This document shows positions 11,909 through 24,114 of a DNA stretch of 64,000 bases, in pieces. The stretch covers positions 62,527,501 through 62,591,500 of the forward strand of contig CM074862.1 in the NCBI GenBank assembly GCA_037501455.1, written 5' to 3'. This DNA comes from Lantana camara (Eukaryota; Streptophyta; Magnoliopsida; Lamiales; Verbenaceae). The translations under genes and the position numbers were made by a program. Each line of letters starts with the position of its first letter. Within the stretch, counting starts at the first letter, position 1. The notes beneath the pieces are model-generated. The model made no database searches, had not been told where the DNA came from, and saw only the letters and a program-made list of their open reading frames with translations.

Positions 11909-14546
11909 TGTAGCACCCCGTACACGTGGAGGTGCCACACCCCCCGCACAATAGGTTAATCCACATACTAAACGGCCAATCTGTGCATGAACTAACCTAT
12001 AGCGAACGGGTGACAATGCAATAACTGACAAGCTAGGCGGGATTAACTTATAGTGCACGGAATTAAGCGGAAGCATAAAGTAATCACAATCAAATATTTC
12101 CATTTTCCATGTCATGTCATTTCTCATTTACCAAATAAAATATTTTCCAACTTTACATATCAATACATTATCATCTCCAAATATAAAACAATAGTATTAA
12201 CCACAATTTCATAAGTGATAACGACTAACCAAATACACGATCCATGGTTGACTCGACTACATGAACTGGACTCGACTCGACTCGACTAGCGTGCACCTGC
12301 AATAACCTGAAAGGTGGAGACGTCAGTCTGTGAAGACCGAGTGAGGGGTTTAAATACATATTAGCGCAAATAACATGCAAGTTATATTCAAGATTTATAA
12401 AAGATAACGTATAAGTTCAAGAATGTACTCTTCGCCCGAGAATACAACTATCAATATTAAATACTTGTTCATTTTCATGTAATCAATACATGGCCCCGGC
12501 GAGTGAGGGTAGTCTCGAACCGTACTCCAAATGAACATGAAACATACTTTCTTGATTGTTAATTAATAGGTGATCATGCAATTCAATTTACTGTGCAATC
12601 GTGCGATAGTGTATTCATGTAACACATTCATGGAATGGAAATCATGCAATAACCCGAGGATAATCCGTGGTGCCGGACCCGTCCCTAGTCTCCTTCTCCC
12701 TCCAATGATGGGAAGGTAGCTAGCTTTCACCATCCACGACGTGTTGAGCAGAGGGTACATGAATCCCTAAGCCCGGAACTCCTTCCTCCACTAATCTCCT
12801 AGCGGATTCAGGGGTCATCCCAAATGTGGTGAGGATAGTGCCAGAGTTACCCATCAGCCCTTGCTTTCCCGGTTGGCTCTAGTCACCACCCTCGGGCCCA
12901 ACGTGAATGGTCATGCTACTCGCCTAAAACATGCACGAAACATGGCTTGCTTGCTTTTCATGATCATGACTTGAAATGATAAATAATTTCATGGAAATTA
13001 TAGACATAAATACCTTTGGCCGAAAGACCACGTAAAGGTTTACGGGTTCTATATAACTAGCAATTAAACCTCACCTGACAGGCGACACAACAACTCGTGG
13101 ACACGTGAACATGTTCATGATTAACAATCTCTGCCCTGGAGAATAACTGGACAAGAAACGGGATAATGTACGTGCATGAGACCACAATTCAAGAATATTA
13201 TTCATATAAGACACACGACGTGATCAAGTACGAGACATCATGTAATAAACAATGTAGCATGCAAATATCATGTTTTGACATGTAATTGATCATATAATCA
13301 CAAATTGGGGTCAATTAATCCATTGGAATTGGAATCCAAAATTACAATTTTATGCAGAATGTTTCTGCACTTCCAGAGGGCTGGGAACGACCGTTCCAGG
13401 TTTTAGTACAAAATGGGAAGGGCCGTTCCCCACTCCCGAAGATGCTTCCCGAAGATGGGAACGACCGTTCCCGTCTGTGAGACAAAGTGGGAACGGTCGT
13501 TCCCGTCCTCGCCGCCAGGCACACTATTCAAAATATGGGAACGGCCGTTCCCCAATTACAAAGGGAACGGGAAGGGCCGTTCCCGTTATGCAGAAGATAC
13601 AGAAAACAGGGGAGAAGAACAGAGCATACACCAACCACAATCAAAGTTCATCATACCCATCATAATCTAACTTCTAACATTATAATTCATGGAAAAGAAC
13701 ATATATGCATGCCTTAGGTACAATAATATTCGATAGAAACACTTATTTCATGCTTGATCATGCCAAATTCATCAATTAAGTCTATAATCCTACCACAAGC
13801 AATCAAGCTCCAATCTTTATAATTTCAAGTGATAAATGCATGAAATCAACCTAACATCATCATCTATATATCATATAATCCCATGGAATGAAAATAACCA
13901 TAACCCTAGCTTTGTATATAAATTTCAAGAAATTATGTATGCTTCCATCTCTACCCTGAATGAAAGAATGAGAAGAAAGGATGAAGAGATGATGAAGATA
14001 ATGCCCCAAGACTCCTAATTCCTCAAAGATATTAGCTTGAAATGATGAAATTCCCTTTTATTTTCCTTGGAGGTTTGGCTCGGTGAAGGAGGAAGCAAAT
14101 GGTATGTTTTTGATGAAAATGAAAATGAAGATTGGAGAAGAGATGTATATAACAATATATTTTGGGTAAAATGTAATATTTGTGATTAAATCCTCGAAGT
14201 TCTATAAGTTATGCAATTGAGTATCAAAGGTTTGGAAATGGTCAATTAGGTCCAAAAGGTTTTCATGCAATTTGGTCCTTTAATTTGAATAAATGATCTA
14301 TTTAGGACAATTGAACAATTCAAACACATTTGGCAATTAACTCGCCTAACCATAATTTCACGTATAACATAATTCTCAATTTTAACACATAATTCACATA
14401 TTTTCACGTAATCATGTTGAAATACAATTTAGGAAATTAATATAGCACGTATAAATTGAATAAACAAAAATAATAAAATAAAACCCTAACGCTCGAAACT
14501 CACACGTGTCGAACGTACCTGACTGTCTGAAATTCGGGGCGTTACA
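11909..14546 (-). repeat. 5' LTR of D1
   Basis: 2638 bp, closely matching 6211-8857. The six-unit palindrome array lies at 13383-13584 with the same steps (32, 42, 32, 48, 32). Differences include several substitutions near 11930-11990 and a short deletion near 12388. Right TSD ATCTA is 14547-14551. Confidence 0.9.
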
Positions 14547-14551
14547 ATCTA

Positions 14552-16376
14552 TCACCAAGATCTTTCATCTCAAAATGGTTCCTAACCCTGCTTTGGTTAC
14601 TTTTATGTCATCCTCCACATTCCCAATGAGAAGGATGTTATGATGCACGGATACGGACACGGTGACACGGACACGACACGATACGGATACGGTGACACAG
14701 ATTTTGTCTTGAATTTTCCATGTGAGGAGTGTCGGACATGGTATCCGACACGACACAACACGAAAAAATGATATTTTTAGGTCAAACAACTTTGACTATT
14801 TCACTAATTCTAATACTCTAATTCCCAGAAGCCTGATCAAATTTCATAAATTGACCATTTGGAGTCTGCAAACCTTTTGCTTACTCCCACTAAATGTGAA
14901 ATCCATGGATGTTCCATATTTATGTCTTCATCAATCTCATATTAATAAGACAAGCTTGGTCCTATGAAGTAGTTCAACTAAGGTCCAAACTTAGTTTGAC
15001 TATATGGAATCCATTTCAGATTTCATAATTGTTTTCACTACTCAGATTCCAAATCTGACACTGCCCCCTCATGGGTAAATGGATCAATATCCACTTAAGA
15101 AGATTTTATGGAGTAAACCATATTATCTTGTAGGCTATCTAGGAACGCGTTTTGAACGCATTGACGGAGGAGTGTTCACACGTGTACTATCTCTTTGATT
15201 TGGTTAAGTTTTATCAGAACGGTTTGTTTCTTCCTAATTGTGGTGTGCGTTTTGTCCTCAAACCTTTTGAAGTCATTGGGCTTACCTTTCTTCTCTCTTA
15301 GGAACGATTCCTCAAGAAAGGTATATTCTTTAAAACAAACAACATTTGTTCAAAAGAATCGTAGAAACAATATTCTATATTGTTTGCATTGACTTGAACT
15401 AGTTTCAATGTTATCTCTCAATTTCTTCTCCAATTAAGGAGACTCAAGAGAGATACTTTCTTTAGAACAAACAAGATTTGATTAAAAGAATTGCAAAAGC
15501 AATACTGTATATATAAACTTGAACTTGTTTCAAGTTTATCTCGCACTGTCTTCTTCTCTCAAGAAGACTCCCACTGTCCTATTCATATAAGAAGACAATC
15601 CCAAAATTCTAAGATAAGAATTATTAGGGAATTTTGAAAGCCACAATTCATAGTTTATTTAAGGGACTGATTTGGAATGTGTAAGATTCAAAATCCTAAC
15701 TACGTTTTCTGAAGAATAAGTTCAGAATAAAGGTAAGTCAGTAAAGCTTAACAAGGAACGAGCCATATCCTATAGGGTTATGTTCCTTCATTCAAAAGTA
15801 CCTAAGTTATTCTTGAATGAGTTTACTAAGGGATAATCTTATTGTCTCTAAGATGACTAATGAATTTAGTCTACTAGATATTTGCCATTTCGATCAAATT
15901 GGGATTCTCATGTCTTTTGACTACTATGGTTCTCAACCTTCCTCATTTCGAAATTCTAATAATTTCACAAAAGTTTCAAAATTCGTACTTCATTAAGTAC
16001 ACACATTCATAGAGATCCAACTAATGATTTTGTCTAGTGCTTACATTAAGCAATCCAAAATCATGAATATGGATCGAAATCCATATGAACATTGGAGCGT
16101 GTTTCTCGTTTCACATAAACGAGGTTTCGGGATCGTTTCCCTCTAAATAGGATTCTTAGGAAGTTAAGTCTTTGAGTTTATATTCATAAAACGATCCTAA
16201 GATAATTAACTTGCTCCTATTCATAACGTTCCAAAGTTATTCGAAACATTGTCATCTTATGTTATCTCGTTGTAGGTTCAAAACATCAATACTTTGAGTT
16301 TTGCACAATAGTTTATGCAAAGTTAACTCGAGACTAACGAATTCTGATCTTATCAGAATTACTACAACGAGAGAGA
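14552..16376 (-). mobile_element. Middle interior of element C, non-coding
   Basis: This is C sequence between D1 and D2. No protein motif is recognised. It contains a degenerate GATACGG/GACACGG tract with an inverted end (14645-14765) and a degenerate tandem duplication of about 125 bp (15300-15550). It ends at AGAGA (16372-16376), the probable left TSD of D2. Confidence 0.65.
14645..14765. repeat. Degenerate GATACGG/GACACGG tract with inverted end
   Basis: Seven or eight copies of GATACGG, GACACGG or GACACGA are followed, about 30 bp later, by GTGTCGGACATGG then TATCCGACACGACAC, which can pair with the first half. Nature unknown; it could be a decayed small foldback element. Confidence 0.55.
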
Positions 16377-18939
16377 TGTAGCACCCGAAGCGCAAGGTAC
16401 CACATCCCCCGCACTATAGGTCGATCCACATAGGAAATGGGTAATCTGTACATGAACCAACCTATAGCGAACGGGTGACAAAAAAATAAATCAACTAGCT
16501 AGGCGGGACTAACCCTAAACCACGTCAATCAATACATAATAATAGAAACGAAAACATATGTAAACATGTCACTAATTAGGTACGGTTTAAACGTATACAA
16601 TTTCTCCAAAATACCTTAACAAATAACAATAATAATAATTCATATACAATAACAAATAAATGAACCGTGCTCGACTCGAATGCAAAGACTGGACTCGACA
16701 CAATTCCCGCCTAGCATGCACCTGCAAGAACCTGAAAGGTGGCGCATCAGTCTATGGAAGACTGAGTGAGGGACATAAATAAATATTAGCGCAGATAACA
16801 TGTAAGTTATAATCTCGGGTAAAGTTTTATAACTGAAACAATATAAATTCAAAACACAATACTCTTCGACCGAGATTACAACTATCAAGTTTAACACGTT
16901 AATCACTTTCAATCAGTCAATCAGTGGCCCGGCGAGTGAGGGCAATTCTCCAACCTTTACTCCGACAGTGTACAATCATGATACTTTCAATTGATTAAGT
17001 GGTCATGCAAGTAATTACAGTGCACAAGTAGCAATTTCATGAACTCCTTCTTCCTCTAATGATGGGAAGGTTAGCTAGCCTTCAACCATCCACGATCACG
17101 GTGTACGTCAGGTTCATGACGCCCATGTACGGTACTCCTTCCAACACCAAACCTCTTGGTGGATTCAGGGTTCTTCCCCACAGTATGAGAGGAGTGCAGA
17201 GTTACCCATCAGCCCATGCTTTCCTGGTTGGCTCATATACTAACTTTCGGGCCCACAGTGCATGGTACATGAATACTCGCCAAAACACGGTCACGATTCA
17301 ATCACGGTAACACGACTTGCTTTCAATTAACGCGGCTTATTTCAATGAACATGGCTTGCTTGCAATCACTTGAGAGTTTAGGAATGATTATAGATATTTA
17401 TATACCGTTTGGCCCCAAAACTCCACATAAGGGTTATACGGATTCTAAATAACTAGCAATTAAGCCTCACCTGATAGGCGACACGACGACTCAAGGATGC
17501 ATGAATGTGCTTATCGATCAATAATCTCCGCCCTAGCGAAAAGACAAGAAAAGGGAACATTGTGTACTCGTGAGTCATGACTCAATAGTGATACCAAATA
17601 TGACACACGGCAAAATCATGTAATGAGATGACGTGCATTGGCAAATGTAGCATGATATAAACATATTCTTGCATGAAATGGATCATATTATAACATGTAT
17701 AGGTCATTTAAGGGTAAAAGAAAGGAAATGGAAATCTCAAGTTTTATGTAGAAACTTACTGCCTCTCCAGGGGCTTGGGAACGGCTGTTCCGGCCCTTAG
17801 TTCAAAATGGGAAGGGCCGTTCCCAGCTCCCTGAAGCTGCTCCCCGAAATTGGGGACGGTCGTTCCGGCTGTAAGCCAAAATAGGAAGGGTGATTCCCGT
17901 TCTCGCCAGCACACACTTACATTCAAACATGGGAACGGACGTTCCCAATTACAAAGGGAACGGGAAGGGCCGTTCCCGTTCTGTAGAAGATGCAGAAACA
18001 GGGCATGAAACAGGGGAGTTCGAACCAAAAACTAAAAACACCAAAAAACCTTTGAATCAACTTCTAAATGCAAGAATTTTGGAAAATAACATGTATACAT
18101 GCTCAAAGTACAATAAAACCAATATAAACACTTAGCTCTAGCTTGGATCACCAAGAATTCAAGATCAAACCCCATGAACATATATATCATCAAACTCCAT
18201 AACCCTCAAGATTTATTCATGAAATTCAGGTTCAAAGCTTCCAATCATGCTTCTAGCATCAATTAAACAAGTTAACATGCTCAAATCCAAACCCTAGCTT
18301 TATATAAAAATCTCAAGAAATCACATAAATATCCCATCTCTACCTTGGAAGAAAATAGAAGAGGAAGATGAAGTTGAGATGGTGATAATGCTTCAAGATA
18401 TGCAATTTCTTCCGAAAATTTAGCTTAAAATTTTTGAAATCCCTTTTCTTCCTCTCTTGGGATTTGCTCGTGATCCATGGAAGCATGAAGAAGATGTGTG
18501 TATGTGTTTGTATAAAAATGAAAGAGATATTACGTGATTCATCTCTTAAATTAGATGAAATGGCACAAATTGCAATTAAGCCCTTCAAGTTAATAAGTTC
18601 ATGCCATTAAGGATAAAAAGGTTGAAGAGTGATCAATTCAGTCCCATGAAATGATAATGCAATTTGTTCCTCAAATTTAAGAAAGTGGTCAAGTAAGGAC
18701 AAAATAGAAATTAAATCACGTTCGACAATTAATTCACGTAGCACTCGAATACAATTAGTGTAATAAATCTCAACTTGATACATATTTCACATAATTCCAC
18801 GTAAAAATGTTGAAATGAAATTTATAAAATTACTATGACACGTAGGAATTAATAAACCAAAGAATTAAAATAAATCCTAACTCTTGGAAAACTCACACGT
18901 GTCATGCGTACCTGAATAACCGAAAATCGGGGCGTTCCA
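16377..18939 (-). repeat. 3' LTR of D2
   Basis: 2563 bp. It holds a six-unit palindrome array (17777-17977) and the conserved LTR block (about 17290-17040). It retains a stretch (about 16450-16595) that is missing from the 5' LTR. Confidence 0.88.
17777..17977. repeat. Phased palindrome array in D2 3' LTR
   Basis: Six units related to GGGAACGGCCGTTCCC start at 17777, 17809, 17852, 17883, 17931 and 17962 (steps 32, 43, 31, 48, 31). The layout is almost the same as in D1. Several units are decayed by point changes while the spacing is kept. Confidence 0.88.
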
Positions 18940-19967
18940 ATTCTCTCCCCCTTAAGAGGATCTGGTCCCCAGATCCACTGTCTGAAATTAATGGAATTTA
19001 ATTGACTCTCCCGTGTGCATCCCACGCGGGTTGGCCACTCCCCGTCAGGGATTAGTTCGAAAGAGGTCTTCAATCAACAAGATCCCTCCAATGCTGTAAA
19101 GTTACGACCCTCACTTACCGAAATCTACTCACTCGACAGAAAATCTAATCTGCCGCCAGAACAAGTTGACCAGTAACAAGTAATAATGAGAGTGTCCCGT
19201 CTCTCAAGCAAACAATGAGAGAACCCCGTCTCTCGAACAACAAAATAACAATTCAAGAGACAATTAAATAAATCTCACATAGTTATCATGCAAGGAGCAG
19301 GTAGAAAATATCAATTATGTCAATTTATCATTCATATAAAAGTAAATTAACGACTAACAAGGAATCAAATGTGACAATAATGAAATATATGATGCACGTG
19401 ATATGTATGTTTATGTGTACCGTTCACCATGGATTGAAATTCTTTCATTGTGGTAGTTCGGTTGAACGCTTGATTCTTTAATTGATACTTCCTTCACCGT
19501 TCGAGCATACCCATAACTTTTAAATTATTTCCCTATCCGGTTCTCCCCCTTAAGAAAGAAAATTAAAAATTTTCTTTCTTACTCCTTTTGAAGTCCGGAG
19601 TGGATGTCCAATTGTTCAAAACTTTACTCAATTCGGCAAAACTGGATTGATGGTTGTAGCGAGAATGAAGAGAATCTACTAACAATAAACACTAAATAAT
19701 GTATGTCGGTTAAGATGTTAATGCACATATCACACTTATAAACAATTCAGGATGCAAAATGTAACAACTAATTGCACAAAGTTCAAGTAGGCATGCTGAA
19801 CATCTAAATTTCCAAGCCATATAAGGTCAGTTAATCAACACTCAGTGGTACGAATTAATGCAATGCATAAGTTACCAAGTAATTCCTAAGCCATACGACC
19901 TAGACTTGACACGACACGACACTAGAACTCCAGTTTTGCAACCTGGGGCTCTGATACCACTTTAAGG
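18940..19967 (-). mobile_element. Polypurine tract, short interior and primer site of D2
   Basis: The polypurine tract is 18957-18940 (minus: CTTAAGGGGGAGAGAA). Two minisatellite units lie at about 19193-19238. A second polypurine-like CTTAAGGGGGAGAA lies at 19543-19554 (minus). The primer site TGGTATCAGAGCCCCAGG, then TTGCAAAAC, reads 19959-19934 on the minus strand. At about 1 kb the interior is a third of that in D1, D4 or D5, so it is probably an internal-deletion derivative. Confidence 0.8.
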
Positions 19968-20357
19968 TGTAGCATCCGAAGCGCAAGGTACCATATCCCC
20001 CGCATTATAGGTCGATCCACATACGAAATGGGTAATCCGTATACAATTTCTCCAAAATACCTTAACAAATAACAATAATAATAATTCATATATAATAAAA
20101 AATAAATGAACCGTGCTCGACTCGAATGCAAAGACTGGACTCGACAAAATTCCCGCCTAGCACGCACCTGCAAGAACCTGAAAGGTAGAGGCATCAGTCT
20201 ATGGAAGACGGAGTGAGGGGTATAAATAAATATTAGCGCAGATAATATGCAAGTTATAATCTCGGGTAAAGTTTTATAACTGAAACAATATAAATTCAAA
20301 ACACAATACTCTTCGCCCGAGATTACAACTATCAAGTTTAACACGTTAATCACTTTC
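19968..20357 (-). repeat. 5' LTR of D2, left part
   Basis: It starts TGTAGCATCCGAAGCG and matches the start of the 3' LTR, but about 145 bp present at 16450-16595 are absent. The junction falls in a shared GTA. It ends with CTTTC (20353-20357), the left TSD of D3. Confidence 0.85.
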
Positions 20358-21398
20358 TGTGACGCCCCGACTTTTCGGCCGTACAGGTATGACGTATGTG
20401 TTTACCAAATTACGCGAATTAATTGTTTATACGTGTTTTATATATTTAATTTTATTTTAAATATTAAACTGTTAAACATTATATCATAAGTTTTATTGAT
20501 ATTAATCTTACATGTTAATACGTGGAGTTATTGTTAATTAAATATGAAATCCAACTTTGTTTATTAATACAAAATTTTCATTTAAATTCGTTTACTTTAT
20601 TTACATTTATATATGAATTTAGAATCTTATATTATTATGAAATGTATGGATTTATTTAAATGCGTTGACTTTAAATGAAATAAATTCAAGAATTTTTAAT
20701 TATAATTTATTTATGAAATTAAATTTTGTAATTTATTTGAATCTTGGATGAATTGCTTATGAATGAAATGTTTGATTGCCGTTTCTACGTGAAATGATTT
20801 CGAAATTTCGTGGAAATTTGATATGTTGAATTTACATGTGTTATGAATGTGGATATATGTTCGTTTCATGATTTTGGAATTATTTGATTGAGTTTTGGAA
20901 TTTATTTCATTGTGGAATCCAAAACGGGCATTAACGAGCAATTAGCGCACCATTGGTTCCTTAAGTGATATCTTGAGCTAGGAAACTCGGATTCGAGTTT
21001 CGTCACCTTTGTTGAACTCGTATCGAAAATTCGAGTTTGATGAACTTAACCTTATATTTTTCCAATTTATTTGAACCTCCGAAATTCAACCGAAACATGC
21101 AACGGGAACCAAATCTGCCACCTTTTACCAAATAAGTCATAACTTATTCATTTCTTGACCAAATTAACCATGGTTTAAGTCTTTGGAACCCTAACTCAAC
21201 CCTTTATTCAGCCATTAACCCCCCAAACCGAGATAGCCCTTTCCACTTGAAGTAAATTGCCCAAACATCATCTGCTTCCCAGTTTTTTCTGTAGCTCAAG
21301 CCCTACCAAGAGATTCAAGCTCAAATCTTCTTCCAAACCTCCATTAATCCACAAGGTAAGCTTAGATATGTTATGTACATTCAATATGAGTCATTTTT
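20358..21398 (+). repeat. 5' LTR of D3, left part
   Basis: It matches 48517-49557 of the 3' LTR. It is cut at 21398, within GTCATTTTT, by D4. It is AT-rich with no reliable coding frame. Confidence 0.9.
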
Positions 21399-24081
21399 TG
21401 TAACGCCCCATTTTTTCATATATGCAATATGTGATAATTTATAAACATTACATAACCCTAGATGTATTATATTTTCTATGAACTTATATGAAATAATTGT
21501 TAGTGTGAGAAATTACGTGAATTATTTGACGAATGTGATTTAATTATCTAATTGCCCTTAAGTGATCATTTCTTGATTTGGTGAACTTAATTGCCTATAA
21601 CTCTTTGGATTTAATTGAACACATTCCACGAACTAGAACTTCTTTGCACTAAATTAAATAGCTTAGGGACTAAGTTGCAAAATGTGTTGAGTCATGCATA
21701 TAGTTGGAAGACTTTGATAAATATCTCATTCATCTCTCACTCATTCTATTTTATTTCATTTCATCCAAGAGAGGAAAATTACACACACACTCACCTAGTA
21801 AATACCGGTAATTACACCTCAAGGAGAGAACTATATTTTGAAGAATTAGGGAAGCTAGGGTCATCAACATCATCATCTCTTCATCTCATCACCTATTTCT
21901 TGGATTTAAGGTATAGTATGGAGATTTTATAAAATTCATGATTTATGTGATTGAGTAGGGTTATGAATTAAATGGTGGATTCTTGCATGTTGGGAGCTAG
22001 ATGCATGCTTAGGAGTGAAAAGGAATGTAAATTGCATGAAAATGTTGAGGTTCATGGAAGTTGGAAGCATATGTATATTTTGGGGTTTTCATGATAATTC
22101 TTGCCACTTTGATGTCTACTTCTTGGTTGGAATGATGAGTAATTGAAGTATAGTGTATATTTGATGTGTTTCAATATTTGTTATGGAGTGGAATTGCATG
22201 CGTTGATGAATTTTGTGGTTTTTGGCATGAAATCCCCTGTTTTTCCCTTGGTTTGCTGCTGCTGCGTAACGGGTCGCGATCGCGACTGAAAATAGACCAA
22301 AATTGGTCGCGCCCGCGACCCCATTTTAGCCAAGTTTCGAGATTTTGAATTTGGAGGAAAATTCGGCCAAAAATACTTGGTCGCGGCCGCGACCATTTTG
22401 TGAAGGTTTTTGGTCGCGCCTGCGACCCCTCCAGAAACTGCATTTTATCCAACTTCGAACCAACGCCATTTTCACCTCGGTTTGAATTAGAAAACGTGTC
22501 ATATAGAGTTGGAAAGGTCTATGTGTCTAGTTTCTTATCCCATAAACAAAATTCAATTCTAACTTCTAGAACTCAAGTTATTCTAGGTTTTCTACAAGGT
22601 GTACATTTCCCAAAAATTGTCAATTTTCCTAAACTTCACCAAAACCTTTCATATTGCATTCTTTTCACTTCTTTGGCTCCCGTATGTGACTTATATGAGT
22701 TATAAACTTGGTTTAGTGATAATTATGTGCCTACTTGACATTCCTTGATTGTTATTGTATAATATATTGACTATGACTTTGCCGTGCGTCTTAATTGGTT
22801 CATTTGAGTCTAGTCTCATGTACACTTGTCCTTGTTACACAGATCTTCTTCCAGTTGACGTGGGACACTCACCATAATTATATCCTTATTTTGATCGTCA
22901 CAGGTGAGGTTTAATTTCTAGATATGTATACATATGGAACCCGTACAACCTCTACGTGATCTTTTAAGCCAAAATGTATGTATTTCTATAATCTTTCTAA
23001 AACCTTAATGATAACAAGTGATCTCGTGAAATATTGGACAATTGAGATATCGTGAATTGATTATGTTTTGGCGAGTAAGGCATGTTCACTTTGGGCCCGA
23101 GGGTAGTGTATGGAGTCACCTGGGAAAGCAAGGGCTGACGGGTAATCTGTGCACTATCCTCATCGTTTTGGGATCCCTTCTGAATCCACTAGGAGGTTTA
23201 GTGGAGGAAGAATATTCCGTGCGTGGGAGTCATGTTCCTAACGCACACCTTTATTGGATGGCGGGGCCTTACAATCCCCCATCAACCGGAGGAAGAAGGA
23301 GACTGGGGATGGGTCTGACACCACGGATTATCCTCGGGTTATTGTCATGATTGCACTTATTGATTGTCTTGCTTGAATACAATATGCACGAATGTACAAT
23401 AATTGAACTGCATGATCACCTATTGATTAATAAAGCAAGCACGAATTGGACACAGTCGGAGTAAGATTGGAAGAATTGCCCTCACTCGCCGAGCCACTGA
23501 TTAAAATGAATTGTAATTGATTGTATTGTTAAATTGGATAGTTGTAATCTCGGGCGAAGATTATTTCTTTTATGAATTTATATTGTTTCAACTGTAAAAG
23601 ACTTTACCCCGAGACTATAGCTTGCATGATGCGTGCGCTAATATTTATTTAAACCCCGCACTCAGTCTGTGGTAGACTGACACCTCACACTTTTCAGGTA
23701 CTTTCAGTGGTGTGCTAGGCGGGAGTCCGAGTTGTGTCCAGTTGTCGAGATGAGTCTAGCATTGCATTTTCATTTTATGGACATTTATGGATCAATTAGG
23801 TTGTTGTTATTGATATGGTGGAGATGATAATGTATTGATATAAAGTTGGAAGTTAACTTTTTTGGGATATTTGATATATGCTAATGAAATTATTATGCTT
23901 CCGCTTGAAATTCCTAGACTTGGACTTGAATGGTTTGAGGGTTAGTCCTACCTAGCTAGTGAGTTTTTTTATTATTGTCACCCGTTCGCCATGAGTCCGG
24001 TTCATATATGGACTACCCATTTCATGTGTGAGCTAGACTTATGGTGCGGGGGTGTGGCATCTCGGCGTTCCGGGTGCTACA
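21399..24081 (+). repeat. 5' LTR of D4
   Basis: It contains a GGTCGCGGCCGCGACC palindrome array (22272-22427), the conserved GGCGAG/GGGCCC/GCAAGGGCTGACGG block (about 23062-23370) and a CTCAGTCT...AGACTGA hairpin (23659-23680). A 105-codon open frame at 21615-21932 is changed in the other LTR, so I do not call it a gene. Confidence 0.9.
22272..22427. repeat. Phased palindrome array in D4 5' LTR (four units)
   Basis: Four 16-bp units near GGTCGCGGCCGCGACC start at 22272, 22305, 22379 and 22412 (steps 33, 74, 33). The 74-bp gap equals 33 + 41, so one unit may have been lost from the middle. The 3' LTR copy (28436-28580) has a short deletion that removes half of its second unit. Confidence 0.9.
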
Positions 24082-24088
24082 TCTTAGG

Positions 24089-24114
24089 TGGTATCAGAGC
24101 CCGGTTGCAAAACC
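24089..24114 (+). other. Primer-binding site of D4
   Basis: TGGTATCAGAGCCCGG, then TTGCAAAACC, seven bases after the LTR end. An exact initiator-Met-type site. Confidence 0.92.

Larger units (their letters stand above)
6211..14546 (-). mobile_element. Element D1: complete non-autonomous chromovirus-like element
   Basis: The two LTRs are 6211-8857 (2647 bp) and 11909-14546 (2638 bp), with an interior of about 3.05 kb. A perfect TSD ATCTA lies at 6206-6210 and 14547-14551. On the minus strand the order is 5' LTR, primer site (11901-11876), interior, polypurine tract (8876-8858), 3' LTR. LTR ends are TGTAACGCC and GGTGCTACA-like, as in the chromovirus D3. The interior has no frame over 102 codons and no gag or pol motif. 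It would depend on proteins from a coding relative. Confidence 0.9.

Noticed and set aside
21615..21932. Open frame of 105 codons in D4 5' LTR, with a similar frame at 27753-28010
   Set aside because: It recurs only because the two LTRs are copies. The C-terminal half differs after a 25-bp indel, and no motif is recognisable.
23042..23350. Open frame of 102 codons repeated at 29193-29501
   Set aside because: It lies in the conserved LTR block. In D1, D2, D3 and D5 the same block is out of frame or stopped, so the conservation is not at protein level.
24089..24114. TGGTATCAGAGCC sequences as tRNA genes
   Set aside because: They are primer sites complementary to a tRNA 3' end. No cloverleaf or internal promoter boxes are nearby.
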